NCBI GenBank assembly: GCA_040381475.1
Contig: JBEIHH010000004.1
Span: forward strand, 35,275-99,274
Length of the DNA: 64,000 nt
Direction of reading: 5' to 3'
Origin: JAIBBG01 sp040381475
GTDB taxonomy: Bacteria; Bacteroidota; Bacteroidia; Flavobacteriales_D; Sanyastnellaceae
Below, in pieces: positions 8,289 through 17,403 of this stretch (position 1 is the stretch's first letter; every line of letters begins with the position of its first letter). The notes under the pieces are model-generated. The model had not been told where the DNA came from. It worked only from the letters and a program-made list of their open reading frames with translations, and did no database searches. The position numbers and the translations under genes were made by a program.

Positions 8289-9308
8289 TTAGCGAATCAT
8301 TTTCAGGAAATTCACTTCCTGCAGGGTGAGGTGTCTGTATCGACCTCGGGGCAAGTCTTTTTTGGTCAAACCGGCAAACATCACCCTGTCTATCTTTTTT
8401 ACTGAATAACCGAAATGTTCGAAAATCATCCGAATCGTTCGGTTTTGTCCCGAATGTAATCGAATACCAATCTGACGGGGATCTGAATCTACGAAGCTGA
8501 TGTCGTCTGCTTTTATAAAACCGTCCTCAAGCTTTACTCCTTCCCGGATTGCATCCAAATGCTCGCCTTTGACTTTTTCTATGGTTTCAACCTGATAGAT
8601 TTTCTGTAGTCCTTTTTTGGGGCTGGTCAGTTTTTTTGCCATCTCACCGTCGTTGGTAAAAAGCAATAACCCCGTAGTCATACGATCCAGCCGGCCAACT
8701 GGATAAATGCGCTCCTTGCATGCCTCCCTGATGAGGTGCATCACCGTTTTGCGCTCTTCCGGATCATCGGTTGTTGTGAGATAATCTTTGGGCTTGTTAA
8801 GCAACACGTAACGCAAAGGCTCAGGTCGCAAATTGCGGTCGTCATATTTGACAACATCTTTTTTGGGATCAACACGTGTACCCAGCTCCGTTACAACCTT
8901 GCCATTCACACTTACCAGGCCGAGTTCAATTAGCTGATCGGCATCTCGTCTGGAAGCTATTCCTGCATTGGAAAGAAAACGGTTCAAACGAATAAGTCCG
9001 TCATCTTTGGCTTGCTTGGGATAAAAGGTGTTGTCTTTTTTGAATCGCGGCTTGTATGTCGTCTTGCGGTCATCATCGCGCTCCCATTTCTTTTTGGCAT
9101 ATCCAACCTTATCGGATTTAAACGCAGACTTTTTGTCTTTTTCTTCGAATTTTTTACCCGTACTTCGACTTGTGCCGCGTTTTCCGCGGTTAGATGCTTT
9201 GCTGGCAGGGGACTTACCCGCGCTTTCAGATTTTGAGTTGCGGTCTGTTTTGCCCACCAATTGCTTGCGGTCACTTTTGCGTTCCGGCTTTCCGGGTTGT
9301 TTTGCCAT
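8289..9308 (-). CDS. RsuA/RluB-family rRNA pseudouridine synthase with long basic N-terminus
   Basis: Converts a specific uridine of rRNA to pseudouridine. The first ~100 residues are a low-complexity Lys/Arg/Ser-rich extension, followed by an S4 RNA-binding domain (RLNRFLSNAGIASRRDAD) and the catalytic domain with GRLDRMTTGLLLFTNDG, where the Asp near residue 207 is the nucleophile. The C-terminal part has SGQNRTIRMIFEHFGY. I chose the ATG at 9308 (MAKQPGK) rather than the one at 9326, which would add six residues. Such basic extensions are common in Bacteroidota RluB-like proteins and probably aid ribosome binding. Which rRNA site is modified is not decided by sequence. Confidence 0.88.
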   Translation of the reverse strand: MAKQPGKPERKSDRKQLVGKTDRNSKSESAGKSPASKASNRGKRGTSRSTGKKFEEKDKKSAFKSDKVGYAKKKWERDDDRKTTYKPRFKKDNTFYPKQAKDDGLIRLNRFLSNAGIASRRDADQLIELGLVSVNGKVVTELGTRVDPKKDVVKYDDRNLRPEPLRYVLLNKPKDYLTTTDDPEERKTVMHLIREACKERIYPVGRLDRMTTGLLLFTNDGEMAKKLTSPKKGLQKIYQVETIEKVKGEHLDAIREGVKLEDGFIKADDISFVDSDPRQIGIRLHSGQNRTIRMIFEHFGYSVKKIDRVMFAGLTKKDLPRGRYRHLTLQEVNFLKMIR

Positions 9309-9337
9309 TTCAATGAATTTCAGCAAAGGTACTGCAC

Positions 9338-9712
9338 TCAGTACATCATGGGATAGAAGGCGTTTTCAAGGTGAAGAACATCAGACTTCCCCCCTGAATG
9401 AACCACTGAAATGATATCAAATCGCGGTTCTTTCAACGTTTGTGTCTGTCGGATATAGTTGTCTGCTCCAAAGCAAATTTTTCTTTGCTTTTGCCTGTTC
9501 ACCGCTTCCCATGGTTCCCCATAGGCTTTACTGGTTCTGGTTTTTACTTCAACAAAAACGATGTGTGTGTCGTTTTCTGCTATGATGTCTATTTCATAAC
9601 GGCCACTGAAATAATTCTTCTTCAAGATTTTAAAACCTTTGCTCTCAAGATAGGCAGCGGCAACTTCTTCTCCCTGCACACCTTTCGTTCGTGTATTTTC
9701 ATTTCCTTCCAT
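9338..9712 (-). CDS. YraN/UPF0102 family nuclease-like protein
   Basis: 124 residues from the ATG at 9712 (MEGNENTRTKG); a longer frame to 9820 adds residues unlike the family and would overlap the divergent gene. It has the YraN signature: GVQGEEVAAAYLESKGFKIL, then YEIDIIAENDTHIVFVEVKTR, a Holliday-junction-resolvase-like PD-(D/E)XK core with D, E and K in place. Function in vivo is not established; a role in DNA processing is suspected, and dprA lies in the same gene cluster. The start is 32 bp from the divergent barrel gene at 9745, so the promoters must be compact or overlap the coding ends. Confidence 0.85.
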   Translation of the reverse strand: MEGNENTRTKGVQGEEVAAAYLESKGFKILKKNYFSGRYEIDIIAENDTHIVFVEVKTRTSKAYGEPWEAVNRQKQRKICFGADNYIRQTQTLKEPRFDIISVVHSGGKSDVLHLENAFYPMMY

Positions 9713-9744
9713 GCGCTTTATTTTTACACCAAATTGCTCGTGCC

Positions 9745-10590
9745 ATGAAAATGTTTTTTTGCATGACAGGCATATTATGCCAATATCTGTGTGCAATCGC
9801 GCAGCAAGAGGTAAGCTCAATGCAGGGAAGGATATATCTAACCTGGGGATATAACCGCGCTTACTATAATCGCTCGGATGTTCATTTTAAAGGTGAAAAC
9901 TACAACTTCACTTTACACGATGCACGCGCTGAAGACATGCCGGAAAAATTCGAACCGGAAGTTTATCTCAATCCAAAACAGTTCACTGTGCCACAATTCA
10001 ATTTCAGAGTCGGCTATTATTTTAAAAAAAACACTGCAATTTCATTGGGATGGGACCATATGAAATATCATTTAATTCCCAACCAGAAGGTTAAAATTTC
10101 AGGCAGCATTGATCCAGAGTTTTATCCTCTTCAAGAGTTTACCGGGCAGTTCGATGGCACGTCTATTATGTATTCTCCTTCTTTTATGGACTATCACCAC
10201 AGTGATGGGTTTAATTTCATACGCCTGGCCGTTGAGCAGCGAGTGCCCTGTTTTACTTCAAAGAATGGCAAACACATTATCGCTTTCAATGGCTCATTAT
10301 CGGCTGGCCCCGTGATGCCCTGGACAGACTTTACGTTTTTCGGAGAGCATCATCGCAATAAACCTCACCTTGCGGGATACGGAGTCAGTCTGCATGCTGG
10401 AATTCGTTATGAATTCTTCAAGCATTTTTTTCTGCAGGTGACCGCGCAACAAGGTTGGACCAACTTAACTGACATTCTTCTTCAGGATCATCTTCCCGCA
10501 AGAGCAAGTCAGAAAATTGTCTTTTTCGAACGCGCATGGGCTTTTGGAGGATATATTCCTATAAAGGTCAAAACGAAACCGAAGGATTAA
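9745..10590 (+). CDS. Predicted outer-membrane beta-barrel protein
   Basis: 281 residues if the ATG at 9745 (MKMFFCMTGILCQYLCAIAQ) is used, which gives a signal peptide ending near AIAQQE; in-frame upstream codons to 9691 are possible but lie inside the yraN start region. The mature protein alternates aromatic and polar residues in strand-like segments (GRIYLTWGYNRAYYNRS, NFRVGYYFKKNTAISLGWDHM, LHAGIRYEFFKHFFLQVTAQ) and ends with a strand near FGGYIPIKVK. This is typical of small outer-membrane barrels of Bacteroidota. Function unknown. It is convergent with the coiled-coil gene and separated from it by a terminator. Confidence 0.65.
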   Translation: MKMFFCMTGILCQYLCAIAQQEVSSMQGRIYLTWGYNRAYYNRSDVHFKGENYNFTLHDARAEDMPEKFEPEVYLNPKQFTVPQFNFRVGYYFKKNTAISLGWDHMKYHLIPNQKVKISGSIDPEFYPLQEFTGQFDGTSIMYSPSFMDYHHSDGFNFIRLAVEQRVPCFTSKNGKHIIAFNGSLSAGPVMPWTDFTFFGEHHRNKPHLAGYGVSLHAGIRYEFFKHFFLQVTAQQGWTNLTDILLQDHLPARASQKIVFFERAWAFGGYIPIKVKTKPKD

Positions 10591-10635
10591 AAACGAACAT
10601 GCCGTGTGTCTATGAATAGAAGCACACGGCATGTT
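10589..10635 (-). terminator. Intrinsic terminator between convergent genes
   Basis: A perfect 13-bp inverted repeat (10596-10608 and 10623-10635) encloses a 14-nt loop. On the minus strand it is followed by TTTTT (10593-10589), so it would end the transcript of the coiled-coil gene at 10651. Its 3' end on the plus strand has no T-run, so it probably works in one direction. Confidence 0.7.
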
Positions 10636-10650
10636 GGTGATATAAAACGC

Positions 10651-11529
10651 TTATTTAAGCGTTACGTTACTTGAGCCAATAAGATTTCCGCTTTCATACA
10701 AGTTGATTTTGTATGAGCCTTTCTGAAACACATAACCTTCGTTTGCTGAATAATAAACGCAAACATCAGTATCGTTCTGATTGTATTCAACTTCTCTGGT
10801 CACACTGTATTGCACTTCTTGCCCGCCAACTGTTATTGTGCCGGCGGATTTGCCTGTAAGTACCTTGCCATCCGGACCTACAACGCTCATATAGAGTGTG
10901 CGCAGACCTGGTTTGGCAATGGGGTTTTTGCGAATCCTGAAACATGACTTAATCATCTCCGTTTTTGATGCACGGTCAGTTTCTACCTGCTTGCCGCTGT
11001 TCCGCTCAAACAAGGCTAAGTTCTGATACTCCCCAGTAGTAAGAACTGAACCTTTTGCATTCATTTCTTTAGATGTGCTCAGTTCGCCCTCCAGCTCGCG
11101 ACCTTTAGCTTCAGCGCTGTTAGCCCGGTTAGATTCTGCATCGCGTTCCATCGTGAGTTGCTGATTCAACTTGTTCAGCGAGTCGATCTGATGAATGTAA
11201 TTCTTCATGATACCACGAAGAGTCTCAGTCTCGGCTTTAAGCTTCCTGATATCATAATCTTTGTTTTTCAGTTTTTTCAGAAGCGCAGAAAGTTCATTCT
11301 CCTGCTCATCAATCTTGCTTTGCATTTCATCGTTGGTAACTGTGAGCGTGTCATACTGCAACTTCATGCTCTCCAACTCAACAGCCAATTCCTGACGTTC
11401 AGTATCCAGATTAGAATACTCCTGTGATATATAGACAATTTCTTTGTCCTTTTTATTGAGATTCCATGCCATGATGCCAACGGCAATCAACAGGACCGCA
11501 ATGATCGAGATATAAACTTTGTTACTCAT
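10651..11529 (-). CDS. Membrane-anchored coiled-coil protein
   Basis: 292 residues from the ATG at 11529 (MSNKVYISII). One N-terminal transmembrane segment (residues ~5-22) is followed by a long coiled coil (~30-165) rich in Glu/Lys/Leu heptads, and then a C-terminal beta-rich domain (FRIRKNPIAKPGLRTLYMSVVGPDGKVL to SSNVTLK). The tail contains short strands like a beta-sandwich facing the periplasm. I do not recognise a named family. The architecture suggests a periplasmic spacer or tether. A terminator follows at 10589-10635. Confidence 0.7.
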   Translation of the reverse strand: MSNKVYISIIAVLLIAVGIMAWNLNKKDKEIVYISQEYSNLDTERQELAVELESMKLQYDTLTVTNDEMQSKIDEQENELSALLKKLKNKDYDIRKLKAETETLRGIMKNYIHQIDSLNKLNQQLTMERDAESNRANSAEAKGRELEGELSTSKEMNAKGSVLTTGEYQNLALFERNSGKQVETDRASKTEMIKSCFRIRKNPIAKPGLRTLYMSVVGPDGKVLTGKSAGTITVGGQEVQYSVTREVEYNQNDTDVCVYYSANEGYVFQKGSYKINLYESGNLIGSSNVTLK

Positions 11530-11719
11530 GTGGTTTGTTTTGAGATTTAACCTTGCTAAAGGACAAAGGTAAATTTTGACTCCGTGGTACATAACGGATA
11601 TTTCTCGATTTTATTAAGAATGAGATGTTTTGAAAGTACATAAGGTATTGATTAACAATAGGCGCGATTGAAAACGGAGAAGTTAAATGCAGATTTTATG
11701 TGGAAAAATGAAACAATTC

Positions 11720-11727
11720 TATATTTG
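11720..11727 (+). promoter_or_regulatory. -7 element of the tRNA-Cys promoter
   Basis: TATATTTG matches the Bacteroidota -7 consensus TAnnTTTG and continues as CGGCCC, like the tRNA-Gln promoter. No clear TTG is found 19 nt upstream, so the -33 element is weak. The start site would be about 30 nt before the tRNA. Confidence 0.55.
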
Positions 11728-11766
11728 CGGCCCGTTTCAGCCATCATTTGGGATTGAAACAATGTT

Positions 11767-11837
11767 GGTCCTGTGGCCGAGTGGCTAGGCTCAGCTCTGC
11801 AAAAGCTGCTACTGCGGTTCGAATCCGCACGGGACCT
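11767..11837 (+). tRNA. tRNA-Cys (GCA)
   Basis: A 71-nt cloverleaf. The acceptor stem GGTCCTG/CGGGACC has one wobble pair, the anticodon loop CTGCAAA gives GCA, and the T arm contains GGTTCGAATCC. The discriminator base is T, as is universal for tRNA-Cys. It is followed 4 nt later by a strong terminator and preceded by a promoter-like -7 element. Confidence 0.95.
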
Positions 11838-11841
11838 CAAG

Positions 11842-11877
11842 GTAAAAGCCTTCCGACTGGAAGGCTTTTACTTTTTT
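11842..11877 (+). terminator. Intrinsic terminator of tRNA-Cys
   Basis: A 13-bp perfect stem (11842-11854 and 11859-11871) with the loop GACT, then six T (11872-11877). It starts 4 nt after the tRNA, so tRNA-Cys looks like a single-gene transcript. Confidence 0.9.
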
Positions 11878-12009
11878 AGGATGTCCGTTTTGATGAATCG
11901 TCCACAAGATCACCGCACAAACGTTTTTCTGAAACCGGAGCCTGTAAAAAATTGAACAACCTCTTCCTATATCCCTCGATATTTGCGGAAATTTTATCAG
12001 CTGAAAAGA

Positions 12010-13680
12010 ATGATGGGTAAAAGAATTTTCCTCAAATGTGCACTTGTCGTGTTGACTTTTTTTTCTGCAGCCAATTGTGCACTGGCTACTCTGACTGATG
12101 ACTCCGTGTCCCCTGACCTGACGCTTACGGATATCAATGGAAATTCTTTCAATCTCTATCAGGAACTGGGTGCAGGTAAAACTGTGTTTCTGGAATTCGT
12201 TGCTGCATGGAATGACAACTGCTGGAATTATCACAATGCACAGCACCTTCAGACGCTTTATGCACAGCACGGTCCACAGGGATCGTGTTCTGATGACGTA
12301 ATTGTAGTACTCATTGAAGCAGATCTCACCACGGACATGGATTTTCTGGATGGTACTTCTCCTGCATCTGCCGGAAACTGGATCGGAAATACGCCATATC
12401 CTATTTTCAATCCTGAATCGGATGATGTCATCGATGATTTTCTTGTAACAACTTTTCCAACAATTTACAGAATTTGCCCATCGAAATTTGTGAAATCGAA
12501 TGGGCAAATCTCTGCAACTGCTCACGTTGAATCGATCAATAGTTGTGCTATCACCAATGACATCAGCATAGAAGAATCTTCTGCTTTCGTTTTTTGTGCA
12601 AACAATGTTGAACCGGTAGTAAATATTGGAAATGTTGCTTTGCCACTAACACTGACTACAGTGCTGATATCTTATTTCGTAGATGACATAGAGCAACCTT
12701 CGGTGAATTGGTCCGGCAATGTGGCTCCGGGACAGCAAGTTTCTTTTACGCTGCCTTCTATGAACCTCACTGAAGGAATTCATGAGATTCGTTGCAGTAT
12801 CACCAATTTGGCCGATAATTCTGTAGATCTGAATCTTGCAAACAATTGTCTGACCTTCTTCGTTTATGTGAGCAATGAAAGCATCGATATTACAGACGTT
12901 AATCAGGATTTCAGCAATTCGGATTTTCCTTATACTGGCTGGACCAGTGATAACAGTGATCTGAGCAATACATGGCAACATATATCACACGAAGGTGGCA
13001 TGATGATGATGGACTTTTTTACCTACGGTGATTTAGATGCATTCGACATTCTTCACGTTGGCCCGGTTGAATTTGCTCCAGACAATTCTCCGTATTTATC
13101 ATTTGATGTTGCGTATGCTCCATACAGTGCGAATCTTTATGATGCTCTTGTGGTTGCAGTGTCCTCTGATTGCGGACAAACATGGACAGAAGTGTATTCT
13201 AAGGAAGGGCAGGAGCTGGCTACTGCAGAGGCCAGAACAGATGCATTCTATCCATTACCCGGAAACTGGCGTTCCGAATGCGCGTTTCTTGGCGGGTTGC
13301 AGTCGAGCGAAGATTTGAGAATTGCTTTCATCGGCTTCAATGGATGGGGCAATAATCTTTTCATCGATAACATCAATCTGGGCAATTCTTGCATTGTAGG
13401 AGATGAAGATATTTCCGTTGAGTCTTTCTCAGGCAGCGTTTATCCTAATCCTGCGAATGACAGAGTTACCATTTCCAATCATGTTTTTTCAAGTGAAAAA
13501 ATCAAATGTTCCTTATTCAGTATGACGGGTGAATTGGTGTATGAATTTCTTACTGCGAATCGAATGCAAAGCGAAAGTGCTGTTGTGATCGAATGCAGTG
13601 ATTTCGATTCTGGAGTATACTTACTCAGAGTGACATGTGAAGACAAGGAATATTCAACGCAGCTTGTCATTATGCATTGA
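12010..13680 (+). CDS. T9SS-secreted protein with N-terminal thioredoxin-like domain
   Basis: 556 residues from the ATG at 12010; a TTG at 11983 is less likely because the signal peptide begins at MMGKRIFLKCALVVL. After the signal comes a redoxin/TlpA-like region (PDLTLTDINGNSFNLYQEL, FLEFVAAWNDNCWN) in which the CxxC site is absent (AAWNDNCW has one Cys), so redox activity is doubtful. A CARDB-like beta domain and a concanavalin-like segment follow. The last ~80 residues are a type A T9SS sorting domain (VYPNPANDRVTISN ... SGVYLLRV). A GATATTTG followed by CGG at 11978-11985 may be the -7 element. Exported to the cell surface or medium. Confidence 0.85.
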   Translation: MMGKRIFLKCALVVLTFFSAANCALATLTDDSVSPDLTLTDINGNSFNLYQELGAGKTVFLEFVAAWNDNCWNYHNAQHLQTLYAQHGPQGSCSDDVIVVLIEADLTTDMDFLDGTSPASAGNWIGNTPYPIFNPESDDVIDDFLVTTFPTIYRICPSKFVKSNGQISATAHVESINSCAITNDISIEESSAFVFCANNVEPVVNIGNVALPLTLTTVLISYFVDDIEQPSVNWSGNVAPGQQVSFTLPSMNLTEGIHEIRCSITNLADNSVDLNLANNCLTFFVYVSNESIDITDVNQDFSNSDFPYTGWTSDNSDLSNTWQHISHEGGMMMMDFFTYGDLDAFDILHVGPVEFAPDNSPYLSFDVAYAPYSANLYDALVVAVSSDCGQTWTEVYSKEGQELATAEARTDAFYPLPGNWRSECAFLGGLQSSEDLRIAFIGFNGWGNNLFIDNINLGNSCIVGDEDISVESFSGSVYPNPANDRVTISNHVFSSEKIKCSLFSMTGELVYEFLTANRMQSESAVVIECSDFDSGVYLLRVTCEDKEYSTQLVIMH

Positions 13681-13690
13681 TCCTCAGATC

Positions 13691-15091
13691 TCAGGGGTTT
13701 GCGGGAATACCTGACTGATCAAGCAAATACGTCAGTGCCGCCATGGCGGCCGCACCTAACTCAAGTTCTCTGCGGTTTACATTCTCAAAACGATCGTTGT
13801 TTGAATGGTGGAAGTCGAAGTATCGCTGCCCGTCTACATTTAGCCCGAAAAGTGCTATACGTTCATCTTTGAGAGGACGTATATCCACTCCGCTTCCGCC
13901 TCTTCTGAAACGAAAGAGATTGTATGGTTCAAGAAGCGGTAACCAAGTTTGTATCTGCTGGAATTGAAGATCATTCAGATCGCAATTGAAACCTACCGGG
14001 GTAAATCCTCCGGCATCACTTTCTACTGCGGCAACGTGAATTTTATTTTCTTCACGACACACACGGGCATATGTTTCTCCTCCGTCGTTACCGAATTCTT
14101 CATTGATGAAAAGCACTATGCGTATTGTATGCAGTGGTTTGTAGCCAAGCGCAAGCAATGTTCTGAGCACTTCAATGGATTGCACAATTCCGCAACCGTC
14201 GTCATGAGCTCCTTCACCGATATCCCAGGAATCCAAATGTCCGCCGATGGTGATATATTCATCGGGGAATTTGCTCCCTCTGATTTCAGCTACAACATTG
14301 GCCTGCACCGTGCGATCATAAGCTTCACAAGAAAGCTGAAGTTCGAATTCGAGATCTGGTTGGATCTTTAAATCCTGACTCAATTGCCTTGAAGCAACGG
14401 CACTGAGCGCTGCTGCAGGTATGCGCACAACACCATCTTCATAAGATGTCATACCTGTGTGGGGATAGTTGTCATCGGCAAGTGTAAGAGAGCGTATAAG
14501 ACAAGCCACTGCTCCGTACTTGGCGGCTTCACTCGGTCCCTTTCCTCTGATGGGATATGCTCCACCGTAAGCAGCGCCCGTATTGATCAGAGCGGCGTCC
14601 ATGGCTTTGTTGAAGAAAACAATTTTTCCGCGAATTTTTTCTTCACCCAATATGGCCAGCTCTTCGAATGTTTTAACTTCAATGATCTGGCCCTTAATCA
14701 AACCACCTGTACCTACTGATCCTCCGAGCGCAGTGAGGGAAACAGATTTTTCAATTACGCCACCGCCCTTAAGTTTGTATTTGCCGGACTCGTATGATCC
14801 ACGAGTCCATTTTGGAACTTCAACCGGCATCAGAAATACATTGTCTGCACCACAATCTTCCAGTGTTTTTTTCCCCCACTGTATAGCTCTGGACGCTGAT
14901 TCTGATCCTGCAAGGCGATGACCTATGTCTTTGCACAGAAAGCGCAGGTCATCATAACATTTACCCTGAGTGAGCACATGATTGTAAATGTTCGAAAGCA
15001 TCAACGAATCCTGATTTGGTTTTTGGGCCTGCGCTAGTGAACAGATAAACAGTATAAGAAGGGATATAAGTTTTTTTTGCATGGATGTCAA
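13691..15091 (-). CDS. M28 family zinc metallopeptidase (carboxypeptidase Q-like)
   Basis: 466 residues with a signal peptide (KKLISLLILFICSLAQAQ). A PA (protease-associated) domain insertion sits near the middle of the N-terminal half (GKIVFFNKAMDAAL). The metal site of M28 is complete: GGHLDSWD, GAHDDGCG, FINEEFGNDGGE, ESDAGG and FDFHHSNND, giving ligands for two zinc ions and the catalytic Glu. It resembles plasma glutamate carboxypeptidase/carboxypeptidase Q and should release amino acids from peptides in the periplasm or outside. The ATG overlaps the stop of the upstream short-chain dehydrogenase gene (ATGA), indicating co-translation. Confidence 0.9.
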   Translation of the reverse strand: MTSMQKKLISLLILFICSLAQAQKPNQDSLMLSNIYNHVLTQGKCYDDLRFLCKDIGHRLAGSESASRAIQWGKKTLEDCGADNVFLMPVEVPKWTRGSYESGKYKLKGGGVIEKSVSLTALGGSVGTGGLIKGQIIEVKTFEELAILGEEKIRGKIVFFNKAMDAALINTGAAYGGAYPIRGKGPSEAAKYGAVACLIRSLTLADDNYPHTGMTSYEDGVVRIPAAALSAVASRQLSQDLKIQPDLEFELQLSCEAYDRTVQANVVAEIRGSKFPDEYITIGGHLDSWDIGEGAHDDGCGIVQSIEVLRTLLALGYKPLHTIRIVLFINEEFGNDGGETYARVCREENKIHVAAVESDAGGFTPVGFNCDLNDLQFQQIQTWLPLLEPYNLFRFRRGGSGVDIRPLKDERIALFGLNVDGQRYFDFHHSNNDRFENVNRRELELGAAAMAALTYLLDQSGIPANP

Positions 15092-15852
15092 ATCATGAAT
15101 GAGCCGTTATTGATATCAATTCCTTGTCCTGTAATGGATGTTTGTTCTTCAGAGAAAAGAAATTTAACCAGACGCGCAATCTCTTCCGGCTGAGAAATTT
15201 TGTTCAATGGTACATAGGACATTTGCGTCTTGAATTCTGTTTCATAAGATTGCCCGTTTCTATCCGCAAGTTTTTGAATTCCTGCCTGCGCCATTTCCGT
15301 TTCAACCCATCCGGGGCAAATTGCGTTGACCAGAATTTTATCAGCAGCCAGTTGCATGGCAAGTGAACGCGTGAGTCCGAGCAATCCGGTTTTAGCGGTG
15401 CAATAGGCAGGATAGTTGGGAACACCAAATCTTGCCAGACAGGATGAAGTGATAACGATACTGCGGTAATTTGATTTTTGTCTGTTCAGCAAAGGAAGCA
15501 ATTCCATGATGGTAACGTATGTACCGGTCAGATTGATTGAGATTATTTCATCCCACTTGTCTTCTGCACCATAATGATTTTCACCGCCTACACCGGCATT
15601 GGCAAAAACACAGCGAAGATCTGTGTCAGGAGGAATCGTTTCGTTGATGAGGACTTTCCAGGCGTTCTTATCCCGTATGTCCATGGCGCAGGTAATTACA
15701 TCGGTATAGTCATGACAAGCGGATTTGGTCTCTTCGAGACTTGATTTGTTTCTTCCGATTAGAATCAATCGGGTATTTTGTGATTGTGATAAAAGCACAG
15801 CAGTGGCTCTTCCAATGCCTGATCCCGCTCCTGTTATGACGTATGTTTTCAT
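15088..15852 (-). CDS. Short-chain dehydrogenase/reductase
   Basis: 254 residues with the classical SDR pattern: cofactor motif TGAGSGIG near the N-terminus, NAG in CVFANAGVGG, catalytic Ser in ITSSCLARFG, and YPAYCTAK with Tyr and Lys four apart. CPGWVETEM follows the active site. An NAD(P)-dependent oxidoreductase of unknown substrate. It overlaps the downstream peptidase start by 4 nt, so the two form an operon. Confidence 0.85.
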   Translation of the reverse strand: MKTYVITGAGSGIGRATAVLLSQSQNTRLILIGRNKSSLEETKSACHDYTDVITCAMDIRDKNAWKVLINETIPPDTDLRCVFANAGVGGENHYGAEDKWDEIISINLTGTYVTIMELLPLLNRQKSNYRSIVITSSCLARFGVPNYPAYCTAKTGLLGLTRSLAMQLAADKILVNAICPGWVETEMAQAGIQKLADRNGQSYETEFKTQMSYVPLNKISQPEEIARLVKFLFSEEQTSITGQGIDINNGSFMI

Positions 15853-15991
15853 TTTTTTATTGGCAGCAATTCCTGATGTTTCTGCTCTAATACAGACCGG
15901 AAAAGCCTTTCAATGCAATTATACAACGGCATCAAGGAGAATTCCAATTTCGGCCTGCTGGTATAGCTTTGCAAATTGCAATTATGATGGA

Positions 15992-16579
15992 ATGAAATAT
16001 AATTTGAGTGAAATATCAGCCGTAATCCGCAATCGCCGTTCAGTATTGCCCGAGAATTTTACCGATCGCAAGGTGCATCGTGAGCAGGTCGAACTAATCC
16101 TCAACAATGCTTTGTGGGCGCCAACACACGGAATGACTCAGCCGTGGAGATTTAAAATATTCTTGGAAGACGGGCGAAATCATTTGCTGCAGTTTCTGCC
16201 GGAATTATACAAGTCTGAGACAGACCCAACGAAGTTCAAACAAGTGAAATATGACCGCCTGAGAGCTCGTTTACAGCATGTTACTGTTATTATTATGATT
16301 TGCATGGAGCGCGATAAAACCGGGAAAATTGCGGAAATAGAAGAAGTAGAAGCTGTAGCTTGCGCTGTTCAAAATATGATGCTAACCTGCACCGCGTATG
16401 GACTTGGAAGCTATTGGTCATCGCCTTCGTACATTTATAAAAAGGCAATGAATGATTTTCTTGGTTTAGAAGATTCGGATAAATGCCTGGGAATATTTTA
16501 TATCGGCTATCCCGCAAATGAATCGCCCGACAGTCATCGTAAACCATTGGAATACGTTAGCAATTGGATTACACAATGA
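15992..16579 (+). CDS. Nitroreductase family flavoprotein
   Basis: 195 residues from the ATG at 15992 (MKYNLSEISAVIRNRRSVLP); longer in-frame starts run into the divergent dehydrogenase gene. Family marks are the N-terminal IRNRRSV FMN-phosphate site, ALWAPTHGMTQPWRF, and AVQNMMLTCTAYGLGSYWSSPSY near the C-terminus. This resembles small YdjA-type nitroreductases, which use FMN and NAD(P)H; the physiological substrate is unknown. Its stop overlaps the next start (ATGA), so it is coupled to the barrel protein gene at 16576. Confidence 0.85.
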   Translation: MKYNLSEISAVIRNRRSVLPENFTDRKVHREQVELILNNALWAPTHGMTQPWRFKIFLEDGRNHLLQFLPELYKSETDPTKFKQVKYDRLRARLQHVTVIIMICMERDKTGKIAEIEEVEAVACAVQNMMLTCTAYGLGSYWSSPSYIYKKAMNDFLGLEDSDKCLGIFYIGYPANESPDSHRKPLEYVSNWITQ

Positions 16580-17340
16580 GAAACGTTCTTAATTCTTTGC
16601 TCAACAGGCTGATAGTGTTCATTGTCTGTTGTGGTTGCATTTTTATAGCCGGGGCTCAGGAAAATGTTACGACTGTGGGTATCCAGATCAAACCGATGAT
16701 CACCAGCAAATATTTCGGCACCGGCACTGAAAATTTTGAAGAGGGTGATTTGAAGATTGGTTTCGAACCTAATTTGGGTTGGAATTTCGGCATGGTCATA
16801 CGCAGAGGCGTTACAAAAAACTGGAGTTTTGAAAGCGGAATCTGTTTTGTTCAGCGCAACTACACCATGTCTTTTACTTACCCAGAATTGAAAGAAGTAA
16901 AAAACATGAGCTTCAGGTATATCGGATACGAAATTCCATTACAGGCACTGGTTTTCGTTAAGCTCACCGATCAGCTTTTCATGAATGCCAGCGCAGGAGT
17001 ATCACTAGATCTTTACCCTTCTAACATTGAAACCAGCGATTTCGAATACATCGATACGCTTAGGTTTGACTTCTATCAGAAAACATTCAAAAATAATTGG
17101 CTTCAGGCTGCTATTCTGGCCAACTACGGTTTCGAATACAGAACAAAAGACAAGGGCTATTTCTACGCTGGTGTTTCCTATCATCGGCCGTTCAGTCACA
17201 TCGCCACGACGGTCATCAATATGGAAAGAAACACCGTTCCTAATCGGGCGCAGGTTTTATTGGGTGGCAATTACCTGACGGCTGACTTGCGTTATTTTTT
17301 CCATGAAAAACCGGAGAGGCGAATTTCCAAGAGCAAGTAA
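16576..17340 (+). CDS. Outer-membrane beta-barrel protein (PorT-like fold)
   Basis: 254 residues from the ATG at 16576, overlapping the nitroreductase stop. A hydrophobic signal (LIVFIVCCGCIFIAGAQ) is followed by alternating strand patterns such as GWNFGMVIRRGVTKNWSFESGICFVQRN and ILANYGFEYRTKDKGYFYAGVSYHR, which match the eight-stranded 'outer membrane beta-barrel / PorT-like' proteins. The end contains a final strand near ADLRYFFHEK and then a short basic tail. Function unknown. Confidence 0.65.
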   Translation: MRNVLNSLLNRLIVFIVCCGCIFIAGAQENVTTVGIQIKPMITSKYFGTGTENFEEGDLKIGFEPNLGWNFGMVIRRGVTKNWSFESGICFVQRNYTMSFTYPELKEVKNMSFRYIGYEIPLQALVFVKLTDQLFMNASAGVSLDLYPSNIETSDFEYIDTLRFDFYQKTFKNNWLQAAILANYGFEYRTKDKGYFYAGVSYHRPFSHIATTVINMERNTVPNRAQVLLGGNYLTADLRYFFHEKPERRISKSK

Positions 17341-17403
17341 TGGGCTGAAATGTAACCTTTTGGTGGTTGGATTAGTAGAAAAGAAACCCAATTCTAACTG
17401 GAT

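Noticed and set aside
11809..12525. 238-residue minus-strand frame
   Set aside because: It overlaps tRNA-Cys and its terminator and is antisense to the T9SS cargo gene.
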